Source: Lachnospiraceae bacterium (GTDB lineage: Bacteria; Bacillota; Clostridia; Lachnospirales; Lachnospiraceae). From it: DNA of 64,000 nucleotides. This document shows positions 38,034 through 47,475 of the stretch, one piece after another. The stretch spans positions 124,001-188,000 of the forward strand of contig JAAVZU010000042.1 of assembly GCA_022791815.1 (NCBI GenBank), written 5' to 3'. A program made the translations under genes and the position numbers. The notes beneath the pieces were generated by a model, which ran no database searches, was not told the origin of the DNA, and saw only the letters and a program-made list of their open reading frames with translations. Numbering within the stretch: the stretch's first letter is position 1; each line of letters starts with the position of its first letter.

Positions 38034-38720
38034 TCAGCCCACACGCTGAGCTGTTATAAATTGCAAAATTCCCTCTGTAATTCCTTGTGCCATTTTCTCC
38101 TGATAATCCTCTTCCCCTAATAATGCCTCTTCCTCTGAATTAGATAAAAAACCACATTCTACAATAACAATAGGACAATTTACTTTTCTAAGTACATAAT
38201 AGTCACTATTCGCTTTTTCCATTCTTCGATTATTATCTCCAACCTTTTCCCTTATTGTATTCTGTATAATTTTAGCTAACTGTTCCCCCTCCTTGGAACC
38301 ACTATAATAAAAAACCTGAGCTCCTTTTGAACTATTATCAGTAAAACTATTTTGATGGATACTTACTGCAATTGCTGCATTGCTTGCGTTTATGATTTCC
38401 ACTCTGTTCCGCATATCTGTCATCTTTTTATTACTATCCTCGGAATTACAAATGGCATCATCTGTAGTTCTTGTCATTACCACATTTATTCCCTTTTTTT
38501 CCAGTTGCTTTCTTACCTTAAAAGAAATAGAAAGATTGATTTCCTTTTCCAGACTTCCTGAGACACCCACCTTTCCTGGGTCAAATCCCCCATGTCCTGG
38601 GTCAATTGCAACTATCCACTGCTCCTTTGTTTGTTTCAGAGTTTCTCTGCTTTCTACACAAAAAACACCTACCATTAATAAACTAACTACCATGATACAT
38701 GTTACCATTTTCTTTTTCAT
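38034..38720 (-). CDS. cwlD: N-acetylmuramoyl-L-alanine amidase CwlD (spore cortex)
   Basis: 228 residues with an N-terminal membrane/signal segment (about 4-21). The Amidase_3 domain has the zinc ligands in AIDPGHGGFDPG (His), EKEINLSISFKV (Glu), and VSIHQNS (His), with the catalytic Glu in PIVIVECGFLSN near 190. Length and domain-only layout match CwlD, which with PdaA makes muramic-delta-lactam in the spore cortex. This suggests a spore-forming organism. Confidence 0.88.
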   Translation of the reverse strand: MKKKMVTCIMVVSLLMVGVFCVESRETLKQTKEQWIVAIDPGHGGFDPGKVGVSGSLEKEINLSISFKVRKQLEKKGINVVMTRTTDDAICNSEDSNKKMTDMRNRVEIINASNAAIAVSIHQNSFTDNSSKGAQVFYYSGSKEGEQLAKIIQNTIREKVGDNNRRMEKANSDYYVLRKVNCPIVIVECGFLSNSEEEALLGEEDYQEKMAQGITEGILQFITAQRVG

Positions 38721-39128
38721 TCTATCAGCTCCGTCTGTACCTATGCAAAGCAGTTTCTAAATATTTCATTTAATATATTCTGCATTGCAATACACGCAGT
38801 CCTTATCTATACACTCTATGCCCCTTTACTGTAAATATTCCTAAACCAGACTTCATTCCCTGTCATAAATGTTAAAAAAGTTTTTACGTAAGCTATCGTA
38901 TTATCAACATTAAAACATAATATACTCAATAATAAATTTCTTATTTGATATATTCTATAAAATGCTAAAATACAAAACTTCCAAACTATAATCTTAAGAG
39001 CATCATCTCTCAAATAATATAATAAAATTTTTAAAAAACAAAATAAATTTAGATATAGAACTGAACAAATTGGACAATCCCACATCACTACTCTTAATGC
39101 TTCAAAATTGAGGGGATTGCATATAAAA
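38721..39128. other. Gene-poor stretch after GH18 and before cwlD
   Basis: About 400 bp, very AT-rich. A 90-codon open frame across it has no RBS and a composition like chance. Nothing else is seen except the GH18 terminator at its edge. Confidence 0.5.
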
Positions 39129-39158
39129 AAGCATTCCTAAATACTTCTAAGAATGCTT
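39129..39158 (-). terminator. Terminator of the GH18 gene
   Basis: AAGCATTC(T) and GGAATGCTT arms followed by TTTTTATATG on the minus strand, directly after the stop codon. Confidence 0.9.
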
Positions 39159-39166
39159 TTCTATCA

Positions 39167-40978
39167 TTAATTGACATATTTTAGAATAACGTTCCAGATA
39201 TCTGGTTTCTCCAAGCCCAATTTCCATGCTGCCACACCAGCAATCTTTCCCTGTTTGTGTTCTGCAAAAATCACTTTTAATTTCTCTTCTATCGACTTTT
39301 CTTCCTCAAGCCAGATTTTATACAAATCTTTACCCACATTATACTCTGCATAATACTGTCCAGTTTCTTTATCCCATTTTGACTTTGCCCCATTTTGAGA
39401 TAAAATATTACTTGCCTGGCTCATACTGTGAGCAGAAGATGTTACTTTAGTTTCTCCATCAACAATAGACTCTTTCCATAGTCTGGTATAAAATGGCATA
39501 CCAATAATGACTTGGCTAGGATCTACCATCTCTACAATATTATTTACAGCTTCTTTCACAAAACCAATAGATGCCACAGAACCACTTTCTTGAGAGCCTC
39601 CATAATGCTCATCGTATGCCATAACAACCACATAATCTGCTATTTTTCCCTGCTCTTCTCTATCATAAAATGATGTATATTCTGTTGGCACATAACTGTC
39701 TACAGATAATACAATACCATTATTACGACATTTAACAGAAAGTTCACGCAAAAATTGTAAGTAAGCATCCGCTGTTTTTGCACTTATATGTTCAAAATCA
39801 ATATTAATTCCATCTAAATTATATTGAATTGCACTTGCAATCAATGCATTCGTCAGTTTGTCCCTATTGGTAGTATTCCCTAATACAGTTGCAAGATCGA
39901 TTTCATCTGTTGCCGCCTTAAAATCATCACACAAAGCCCATACTTCTACCCCAGAATTGTGTGCCCGCTTCACATAATTCTCACTGGCAAGAGAACTAAT
40001 AGTTCCTTCATTGCTTGCAATAGAATACCAAGTTGGAGAAATACAATTCACACCTTTTGCACTTGCAAGATCATTTAAAATACTATTGTTTGCAACAGCA
40101 TTAGTTACCTGATGCCATACCATGTTAATTGTCTTTTCTTTAGAAATATGTGGGTAAGCTTCATCCTTTACTCCGCCTTTTAGTTTCTCTTTATAAACCT
40201 TTGACAAATATTTAACAGGCACATAACCCATTACCCCGTCCTTTGTCATAACCTTGCTGTAACCTTCTAACAATTCCTCACCATCTGATATCACCCGAAG
40301 TACATCTTTTTCCTCCAATGATGCCAAAATATCACTCTTCTTACTTTGTGCAAAACGAAGTTTTGTGGCCTTATTCACTGTACAATATGAATAGTTCTTT
40401 CCCCAATTACTTTCTATAACAATACGATTTGGTTGCTTAAAAAATTCATATTTTATGTCAGCAAACTGCTCTACAAAACTAAGTGCAAGATATACATTCT
40501 CTCCTTCTGTCCGCACAATTGGATAACCCAAAGACGTCTTGCTTCGATTTACATTATAGTTAGTACTGCCTACTTCTGTGCGGATTATCTCTGTAGCTGT
40601 CGCAAAAGATAACATATTCTCACTACTATCAAAATAAAATCGTTTACTTATATTATCTGTAACTACTTCATAAGGAAGATATATTTGTTTATCTTCATAT
40701 AAACCTTGTTGTTCTGTAATTGTATCATGAAGTACAATCATAACTTTATCATTTGACACTTTATAATATTCATTCAGATCCATAACTGTATTACTGGAAG
40801 AACATTTCTTCACTAATACAGAAACAATTACAATAAAAATAACTAACAATACCACAAAAACTGCAATTTTACTTTTTGATATGCCTTGGGACTTCTCCCT
40901 TTGTTTCCTTAAAGACCGTTCCCGAAAAGATTCTCTGATTTCATTAGAACCTTCTTCATTCTCCCTTTTATATTTCAT
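39167..40978 (-). CDS. Membrane-anchored GH18 family glycoside hydrolase
   Basis: 603 residues. A cytoplasmic basic start, one membrane helix (about 38-60), then an extracytoplasmic part: a stalk domain of about 200 residues like copper-amine-oxidase N-terminal/SH3-like folds (KDGVMGYVPVKYLSKVY near 250), and a catalytic GH18 TIM barrel (about 285-600). The catalytic signature DGINIDFE (DxxDxDxE) is complete near residue 400, followed by YDEHYGG and GMPFYTRLW. Homologues act on peptidoglycan or chitin-like glycans, often in spore cortex or coat. It has its own terminator. Confidence 0.9.
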   Translation of the reverse strand: MKYKRENEEGSNEIRESFRERSLRKQREKSQGISKSKIAVFVVLLVIFIVIVSVLVKKCSSSNTVMDLNEYYKVSNDKVMIVLHDTITEQQGLYEDKQIYLPYEVVTDNISKRFYFDSSENMLSFATATEIIRTEVGSTNYNVNRSKTSLGYPIVRTEGENVYLALSFVEQFADIKYEFFKQPNRIVIESNWGKNYSYCTVNKATKLRFAQSKKSDILASLEEKDVLRVISDGEELLEGYSKVMTKDGVMGYVPVKYLSKVYKEKLKGGVKDEAYPHISKEKTINMVWHQVTNAVANNSILNDLASAKGVNCISPTWYSIASNEGTISSLASENYVKRAHNSGVEVWALCDDFKAATDEIDLATVLGNTTNRDKLTNALIASAIQYNLDGINIDFEHISAKTADAYLQFLRELSVKCRNNGIVLSVDSYVPTEYTSFYDREEQGKIADYVVVMAYDEHYGGSQESGSVASIGFVKEAVNNIVEMVDPSQVIIGMPFYTRLWKESIVDGETKVTSSAHSMSQASNILSQNGAKSKWDKETGQYYAEYNVGKDLYKIWLEEEKSIEEKLKVIFAEHKQGKIAGVAAWKLGLEKPDIWNVILKYVN

Positions 40979-42388
40979 GAGAATATCTCCTCCTATGCTA
41001 TTCTCCCTATTTGGGTCATTCTTCTGTTTTAAGCGGATATCAAAACCTGTTATTGTTTGTTATGTTATTCATATTTTATTCAGAATATACATGATTATAA
41101 CCCCATTCCGCTTTGCTCCATGCAACAGCTCAGTCCATAGACTAACTGCTTCATACCATGTTCTCTTTCCTTAGCCTAGGCTAAATTTGTCGAATAAAGT
41201 CCATAGTCAATTCTATTATAATAGGAAATATGGCAAATGTCAAAATAAGAATCAAGTTTCTATAATAATAAATCACTGCAATTGCTACACCCTTAGTTGT
41301 TCCCTTTTTTATAAAAATACCTCCATAATCTTTGTTTACTTATATCTATTAGTACCTAAACAGACACTTTTTTACTTTTGTATTATTATTTTTCATACAA
41401 AACATTTACATTTATCTTATCATAATATATTTTTCTATGTAAGGAAAAAAGACTATCTTCCAATATTACATCATCCTTCTAAACATGGAAAATAGTCCTC
41501 TTTTAATATAATCTGACTCTTTCCTGTTTATAAAACAGACATAATAATTTTGTCAGAATTCACAAATATAGAGGGTGTAAATTTTTGTAGTGAGCTTTGC
41601 TCTCTTTGTTTGTAAGTTACATAAACCGCCTGCTGTCCCCTTCCTCTTATGGCAGATGCAATTTTTTATCATCCTATAATGGCTCATGAATATTTGTACT
41701 GGTTCTATCTTCCTGCCAAAATCCATAGATTTCTGACACAGCAGACTATTTGTATTGGATATCTATTTTTAGATATCTATAATCCATAAATTATAAGTTG
41801 GTTAAACTTCACTCCTTTCTATTTAGTTTTCAAAAAAGCTATACTTCCATGAAACTTTTATTTTATATAGTAGCAACTGTTGTCACACAAGTCATGGAAT
41901 TTTTCATAGTATCCCGCTGTAACATTAAAGATATCTAAGCTGTTTACATCTTGTCTTAATATTCTATGATGCATATTCCTTTTTTTGTCTGCTAGTACAT
42001 CTTCTTTTTCTTGGAAATGTCACGATAATTGTGAGAAATGTTTGACTAACAAGATATATTTTTGCATATCCTGCAATTAGAAATAAATAATGAACTCTTG
42101 ACCACAAAATTCTGTAAATCTCATCTACATTCTTTCATCTTCTTTAGTGAATAACAGTACACTAGTGGTTTAGACAAAATTAGACTGTGTGTTTGACACA
42201 TCGCTCATTATATCTGCATTTCTATTTTCCTGCAATATGCAAAGTTAATAAAATTATTTTTATATTTTCTAAAAATTTCACATGTCACACATTATCTTAG
42301 GAACTATTTCACAAGTATTCCCAGATTTTAAACAGGTTTTTTCTGATATTTTTCCCATGAATCTCCATGCGAAGAACTAGCATTTTAG
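40979..42388. other. Large gene-poor region upstream of mecA
   Basis: 1.4 kb with no gene I can support. It holds a perfect palindrome TTAGCCTAGGCTAA (41171-41184), a terminator-like hairpin (about 41447-41495) whose T run is on the minus strand, and between 41650 and 42010 short plus-strand frames that read like broken membrane-protein pieces (a 46-codon frame with FYHPIMAHEYLYWFYLPAKI, then MKLLFYIVATVVTQVMEFF). It may hold the remains of a decayed gene. Confidence 0.35.
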
Positions 42389-42417
42389 TTGACTTTACAT
42401 GACATATAAACTATACT
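42389..42417 (+). promoter_or_regulatory. Promoter of mecA
   Basis: TTGACT (42389-42394), 17 bp, TATACT (42412-42417), about 29 bp before the ATG. Confidence 0.75.
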
Positions 42418-42445
42418 TAAGCTAAGAAGGAGGGAGGCGATTTAT

Positions 42446-43240
42446 ATGAAGATAGAACGTATTAGTGAAAATCAAATCCGTTGTACTTTGAACAAAAATG
42501 ACTTAGTGGACAGAGAATTACGTATAAGTGAACTTGCTTATGGAACTGATAAAGCAAAGGCTTTGTTTCGTGATATGATGCAGCAGGCTTCCTACGAATT
42601 AGGGTTTGAAGCAGATGACATTCCGTTAATGATAGAAGCGATTCCCGTTTCTACAGAATGTTTGGTTCTTGTAGTAACAAAAGTAGAAGATCCAGATGAA
42701 CTAGATACTCGTTTTTCTAGATTCTCTTCTGATGACAATATGGAAAACTTTGATTATGACGAAGATTATGAAGAGGCCTTTACAGAGGAATTTCTTGATA
42801 CTATGACTGACTTTGATGATGATTATTACACCAAAACAGATTCTTCTACACAAACAGCAGATTTTATACCATTATCTGATGCGGTAAATCCTAAGAATGT
42901 CTTAGATGATATCAAACCTCAGGACGGAAAGACTTATCCACCAACACCAACCTGTAAGATTTTTTCTTTTTCTCATCTGGATGCTGTGGTTGACTTAGCA
43001 AAACAACTATATTCTATATATCATGGAACAAATACTTTATACAAGGATGAAGATCATAGTAACTATTACTTGATTCTTAATAAAGATGAGTACTCATTAG
43101 CTGAATTTCACAAGTTCTGTAATATAGCTTTGGAATATGGTAAGATGGAGCGTACTACATACACAACTTTAGCCTATATTGACGAACATTATACACAGAT
43201 GATCAAAGCAAAAGCAATTCAGGTATTAACCGAATTATAA
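42446..43240 (+). CDS. mecA: Adaptor protein MecA
   Basis: 264 residues. The N-terminal target-binding domain (KIERISENQIRCTLNKNDLVDREL) and the C-terminal ClpC-binding domain (about 165-264; YYLILNKDEYSLAEFHKFCNIALEYG) flank an acidic linker (DYDEDYEEAFTEEFLDTMTDFDDDY). The protein feeds substrates to the ClpCP protease. It is monocistronic, with a GGAGGGAGG site, promoter and strong terminator. Despite its name it has no relation to the methicillin-resistance gene. Confidence 0.92.
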   Translation: MKIERISENQIRCTLNKNDLVDRELRISELAYGTDKAKALFRDMMQQASYELGFEADDIPLMIEAIPVSTECLVLVVTKVEDPDELDTRFSRFSSDDNMENFDYDEDYEEAFTEEFLDTMTDFDDDYYTKTDSSTQTADFIPLSDAVNPKNVLDDIKPQDGKTYPPTPTCKIFSFSHLDAVVDLAKQLYSIYHGTNTLYKDEDHSNYYLILNKDEYSLAEFHKFCNIALEYGKMERTTYTTLAYIDEHYTQMIKAKAIQVLTEL

Positions 43241-43241
43241 A

Positions 43242-43290
43242 AAGTCCTAACGATTGCATAACGGAGCAATCGTTAGGACTTTTGCTTTTT
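43242..43290 (+). terminator. Strong intrinsic terminator of mecA
   Basis: AAGTCCTAACGATTGC and GCAATCGTTAGGACTT form a perfect 16-bp stem followed by TTGCTTTTT, directly after the stop. Confidence 0.95.
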
Positions 43291-43367
43291 ATTATAATTT
43301 ATTTATGAATGTTGTACATCCTAAACCCCGATTATTCATGATTTATATTTCTGCCCACTGCTATATT

Positions 43368-45035
43368 TTACATTTGTGCATTAAACAGGTTCTTTAACTG
43401 ATATACCACATCATCCGAATCAGCGTTTATAGTTGCCGCCTCATTCACAGAAGATACCTCATTTAACTCATCCAAATCACAGTCTTCTCCGTACGCAATG
43501 GAATATACTGGGATTTGATAAGTCTCTAAAATAGATTTCACATCACTTAAATCATAACCATCGTTTTTTCTTCCATCACTTAATAGGAATAATACCAATT
43601 TAGTATCTGGATTGGCCTCTTTTGCTTTTACCAACATATCTGCACCCACGGTAATTCCATCATAGGTAGCTGTACCTCCCAATGCATTTAGATTACTTAC
43701 AGCTCCGTTAAAGTAAGCTCTTTGATTCAGGTCAAATTGTGCAATAGGTAAATCCACATACACTTTATTATTGAAACTTACTAACCCAATACTATTCTCA
43801 TCATTAATATACTGACCAGCATTAATTAAAGAATTTTTTAACTCATTAATAGGTTCTCCACTCATGCTTCCTGAAATATCAGCTACAAATACAGCTGTAA
43901 TACTGTTTCCCCCATCTTTGTTTTCTTTCCACAAATCTTGTGCTTCTACGATAGTTTCTCCTTTTATTTCAGGCAAAGAACTTACATAATCTGCATTCTC
44001 ATTGAACCCATATTTCGATGCAAGTTTCTGTGACTCCTCATTTAAACAGTAATCACGAAACATTGTCAGGACTTTCTTCTTATCTTGTCCAAGTTTACTT
44101 GTAGCATACAAAGGACTATCATGACGTACTCCAAACGGAATAAATATGTAATCTCTTAATTCTTTCGTATTTACATATATCTGGTATTCCATTACCATAC
44201 CATCTAAAGTTCCTTTCGATGCCGCATTTCTCATTTGCAAAGTTGTATATGCCACAAATGGTATATTCTTCTGGAATTTTGTAAACTCTTCTACCGCCCC
44301 ATCACTTAACATATTTTTACTGTCATAAGTATATAAAGTCTCAAGCAGGAAATTCAGTCCTGTAGAACTAGTAAATGGATTTGTGTATCCCATGGTAATT
44401 TCATTATCTACCGTTGCCTGTACTACTGTTTCTAACGTTACTTCTTTATATTTCTCTGCAATCTTCTTTTGTGTTTTTGAGGAAAGAAGAATTCCTGCCA
44501 CATTTCCTACCAGACGCTTTTCTATAAGTTCCAATTTAGCACCCTTGCTTTGTATCATTTCACCCCATAGTTCATTGGAAGGGGTAAACGCTTCTGGTAC
44601 ATGTTTCCCTGATATAATGTAATCAGCGGCTGTTCCAGATGAAATAGAACGGATAGATACAGATACTGTCTTTCCTCCTATTTTAATATTTTCCTGATTA
44701 AATCTCTTAGCCACTTCTAAAAGCCACCCATCATAATTATCTCCTGCTTTTTCTGGAGAAGACATAATTTCAATATTAATATTTCCCTTTCCCTCCAATG
44801 CCAAAGGGTATTTTGATATTTCAGGCAATTCTGCTGCCAAATCACTTTCATTAAACTCAACTGTACCTTTTACTAGTTCCTGTTCGGTAGCACCAATCCG
44901 ATCTACCATACGGCTTAATTTCTTCCCTGCATTCCCTGTGCCATCTTTATTTTCTGTAATTTTTAGCACACCAAAAACTCCTGCAAACAATATGATTGCT
45001 ATAATTATAAATGCAATAACTCCATTTTTCTTCAT
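43368..45035 (-). CDS. Surface substrate-binding-like protein with C-terminal VWA domain
   Basis: 555 residues. An N-terminal membrane anchor (about 8-26) is followed by a periplasmic-binding-protein-like region (about 75-365; NIEIMSSPEKAGDN, TPSNELWGEMI, GYTNPFTSSTGLNF, YATSKLGQDKK), and a von Willebrand A domain (about 380-550) with an intact MIDAS: DISGSMS near 388, a Thr in ATYDG and Asp in LLSDGR. The region resembles ABC extracellular solute-binding proteins but no transporter is nearby. It lies 29 bp after the coiled-coil membrane protein gene and probably shares the structured leader of that operon. Function unknown. Confidence 0.8.
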   Translation of the reverse strand: MKKNGVIAFIIIAIILFAGVFGVLKITENKDGTGNAGKKLSRMVDRIGATEQELVKGTVEFNESDLAAELPEISKYPLALEGKGNINIEIMSSPEKAGDNYDGWLLEVAKRFNQENIKIGGKTVSVSIRSISSGTAADYIISGKHVPEAFTPSNELWGEMIQSKGAKLELIEKRLVGNVAGILLSSKTQKKIAEKYKEVTLETVVQATVDNEITMGYTNPFTSSTGLNFLLETLYTYDSKNMLSDGAVEEFTKFQKNIPFVAYTTLQMRNAASKGTLDGMVMEYQIYVNTKELRDYIFIPFGVRHDSPLYATSKLGQDKKKVLTMFRDYCLNEESQKLASKYGFNENADYVSSLPEIKGETIVEAQDLWKENKDGGNSITAVFVADISGSMSGEPINELKNSLINAGQYINDENSIGLVSFNNKVYVDLPIAQFDLNQRAYFNGAVSNLNALGGTATYDGITVGADMLVKAKEANPDTKLVLFLLSDGRKNDGYDLSDVKSILETYQIPVYSIAYGEDCDLDELNEVSSVNEAATINADSDDVVYQLKNLFNAQM

Positions 45036-45064
45036 GTATCCTTCTCCTTTGCTAAACTGTTATA

Positions 45065-45871
45065 TTACATGGTTCTTTGATATTTTTGTTCTAAACTTTC
45101 CATTTCTCCTTCTTCATCATTATGAAGCTGTTTCATGCCATTAATTACATCCCTGATACCATTCATGGTCTCCTCATCTGCCATTTCTTTATCACCTATT
45201 TTGGAAACTTCCATTAAAAGCCGGTCAAATTCCAGCAGTATTGCTTCGTTTTTCTCTAATTGTTGTTTTATATATGCAAAATGTTCTGCAAATATTTGAC
45301 GTTTTGCTTCTAAAGCATTGATACTTACATGTAATCTCCCTTGCTGCAGGATTTCATACTCCCGTTGGTCAAAAATAGCCATACGGCTAAGCATCCGCTT
45401 TACATTCTCATATGTCATCATTTCACAATCTTCTATAACCTTCTGAAATCCTAAAAGTTCTCCTTGCTGTGCCTGACATTTCTGAAATAATATTTCCTTT
45501 AGGGATGCCATCTTTCTTACCAGACGATTAACCTGATCTTTTGCAGTATCCACATCTCTTACAAATACTGACTGCTGATAACAGGACAATGCCTCTAAAC
45601 ATTCTTCTGGTGTATCTATCTCCTCTAAAACATAACCATACGCATTCTTAGCCTCCCGAAGCTCTTTTGTTGATTCATCCTCATGACTTAATATCTTATA
45701 ATTTCCCCATGCAAATATCAATGCACTCATAATGATAAGTGTAATCCCCACTGCTCTTTGAAATATTGTTCCATAAGCCAGAGACACATCAAACACTGCT
45801 TCAGAAAATGTAAGAATATTAGCAAGAGCAATCCCTCCATTTAACAAAATAAGCTGTATCACTTTCTTCAT
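45065..45871 (-). CDS. Membrane protein with cytoplasmic coiled coil, unknown
   Basis: 268 residues. Two membrane helices (about 5-25 and 38-58) are followed by a long helical cytoplasmic domain with coiled-coil stretches (about 65-260; EAKRQIFAEHFAYIKQQLEKNEAI, LLEFDRLLMEVSKI). I do not recognise the family. It is the first gene of a two-gene operon with the VWA protein, and follows a 196-nt structured leader. A membrane scaffold working with the VWA protein is the simplest reading. Confidence 0.75.
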   Translation of the reverse strand: MKKVIQLILLNGGIALANILTFSEAVFDVSLAYGTIFQRAVGITLIIMSALIFAWGNYKILSHEDESTKELREAKNAYGYVLEEIDTPEECLEALSCYQQSVFVRDVDTAKDQVNRLVRKMASLKEILFQKCQAQQGELLGFQKVIEDCEMMTYENVKRMLSRMAIFDQREYEILQQGRLHVSINALEAKRQIFAEHFAYIKQQLEKNEAILLEFDRLLMEVSKIGDKEMADEETMNGIRDVINGMKQLHNDEEGEMESLEQKYQRTM

Positions 45872-46067
45872 TCTTTTCTTCTCACCTCTTTCATTTCAAG
45901 AACGCCTCGGCATCCTTGTGACAACATGTGAGTCAGCTTGGCTGACATAATTCTATTACACACGCCTGTCATCCGCCAGCGGCTCCACCAGATGGTGTAC
46001 AATCCCCCATCTGGAATACATGGAAGAGAACGGCTCATTCTGTCATTTTACCTAAATCATCTTCCTT
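45872..46067 (-). ncRNA. Structured 5' leader, riboswitch-like, class unknown
   Basis: The promoter at 46073-46101 implies a leader of about 196 nt, clearly more GC-rich than its surroundings. On the minus strand it holds CCAGATGG-N11-CCATCTGG, CCGC-TG-GCGG, GTCAGC-CAA-GCTGAC nested in TGTG/CACA and TGACA/TGTCA helices, and GCC-GA-GGC near GGATGCCGAGGCGTTC. The nested helices suggest a multi-branched fold. It does not match TPP, FMN, SAM, cobalamin, glycine, lysine, purine, c-di-GMP, c-di-AMP, THF, fluoride, guanidine or T-box cores. It ends 15-20 nt before the RBS. Confidence 0.6.
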
Positions 46068-46072
46068 CTTTT

Positions 46073-46101
46073 ATTTTACTTGCTTTCTGTTGCCTCGTCA
46101 A
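46073..46101 (-). promoter_or_regulatory. Promoter of the structured-leader operon
   Basis: TTGACG (46101-46096), 17 bp, TAAAAT (46078-46073) on the minus strand. Confidence 0.7.
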
Positions 46102-46212
46102 TAAATTTAGCAGACATTACATAAAATATGCTCTTATCCTATAAGTATAAAAATCTTTCTTTATTATTCTTGATAAGTTTTGTCATCTAGCATCTTCTCT
46201 CCTAAATTCCCA

Positions 46213-47208
46213 TTAATCCTCCAACATTCTATTTCTTGCATATTCTGCATTAAAATCCCCTATTGTGCAAGTAATTCCTTTCCATGTTATACTAGTTTGA
46301 CTATTGCATCCAAAGAATGTCTCAAAGGGTGCCGTCCCTACTCCTCCTTCCAATTCTACTATGCTATCAGGGAGCTTTATACTGGTCAACTTGCTGGAAC
46401 AGTCAGCAAATGCGCCTTTTCTTATACCTCTTATGCCTTCCTTAATAATTATTTCCCCACAAGTATCAGGTCTTACACAGACTACTATCTTATCTTTTAC
46501 ACATATCCCTCCGTCATCACTATCTATAATATTTGCACCCCAATAATGGTTTTGGGATTCCTTTAGCAAACTGCTATTTTTAAAATTTTTTTTGGTAAAA
46601 AAACAATTCTTAAATGCATCTTTTCCAATCTTTGTTACACTTTCTGAAATTTCAAACTTTTTCAAGCTCCTGCAACCTGCAAATGCTTCTTCACCAATTT
46701 TTCTTACATTATCTGGGATGGTTATATCTGTTAAACTTTTACATCCCCTAAATGCACCTTCCTCAATTGAAGGCACTCCTTCGGGTATTTCAAACACTTC
46801 CAAGCTCTTGCAATTCTCAAATGCCTTTATTCCAATCCAAACCAGATTATTGGGAATTGTTATATCAGCCAATTTCTCACAATCTCTAAATGCACCATAA
46901 TCAATGACAGTTACACTCTCTGGAATAGTCACACTTGTCAAACTTATACAATCTTCAAAACTCCCATCAAGACTATCCACATTACAACCAATCGAGGTTA
47001 CTCCTTCTGGTATTACTGCGTAAGTTACGAATGTTCTGTCCCTTACACCAATCACACTTTTTTTGTCATCACTAAAAAAAAGTTCTGCCTCTTTTGTATC
47101 TTTCTTTTCATTCTTTGTTTCATTTTTTCTTAAAGCATTATTGCATCCCATACTCTGTAATAACAACAAAAAAATAAAAAAGGATACTATAAGTTTTCTT
47201 TTTTTCAC
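46213..47208 (-). CDS. LRR_5 (BspA-like) lipoprotein
   Basis: 331 residues. The signal MKKRKLIVSFFIFLLLLQSMGC has a lipobox (SMGC), so the protein is membrane-anchored outside the cell. After a charged spacer come about seven LRR_5 repeats (residues 60-220 and 250-300; pattern I-x-x-x-A-F-x-x-C-K-S-L-x-x-I-x-I-P), of the same family as 9636-12605. The C-terminal part (FETFFGCNSQTSITWKGITCTI) breaks from the repeat pattern. Probably an adhesin-type surface protein. Confidence 0.85.
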   Translation of the reverse strand: MKKRKLIVSFFIFLLLLQSMGCNNALRKNETKNEKKDTKEAELFFSDDKKSVIGVRDRTFVTYAVIPEGVTSIGCNVDSLDGSFEDCISLTSVTIPESVTVIDYGAFRDCEKLADITIPNNLVWIGIKAFENCKSLEVFEIPEGVPSIEEGAFRGCKSLTDITIPDNVRKIGEEAFAGCRSLKKFEISESVTKIGKDAFKNCFFTKKNFKNSSLLKESQNHYWGANIIDSDDGGICVKDKIVVCVRPDTCGEIIIKEGIRGIRKGAFADCSSKLTSIKLPDSIVELEGGVGTAPFETFFGCNSQTSITWKGITCTIGDFNAEYARNRMLED

Positions 47209-47298
47209 TTTCCTCTCTCCTTTATTTAATCATAGTTTTTCTTTTCATTATATAATAAGGAAAAATCCAAAAACAGATTTACATTGTAATCTTAATGA

Positions 47299-47332
47299 AA
47301 TTTTAAGAATTTGTTGTGCTTTTCTTAAAATT
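47299..47332 (+). promoter_or_regulatory. Inverted repeat upstream of the two-component genes
   Basis: AATTTTAAGAA and TTCTTAAAATT are perfect 11-bp arms separated by 12 bp, upstream of a TATAGT -10-like box (47339-47344). It may be the operator for the response regulator. Confidence 0.5.
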
Positions 47333-47475
47333 CATATTGTATAGTATTAACTGTGGAATAAAGCTAGCAAAAAATGATCATTTACTATTTGCATTCTTAT
47401 GATAATAAAGTGTATCATTACTGTATACAGTTATCTTAGAATGTTATAAATCCACAATAGAAAGAGGTAAGAAAT

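Noticed and set aside
38816-39088. 90-codon minus-strand frame
   Set aside because: No RBS, no plausible domain, composition like AT-rich intergenic DNA.
41187-41495. 102-codon plus-strand frame
   Set aside because: No RBS, Tyr/His/Phe-rich chance composition, and it runs into a terminator-like hairpin.
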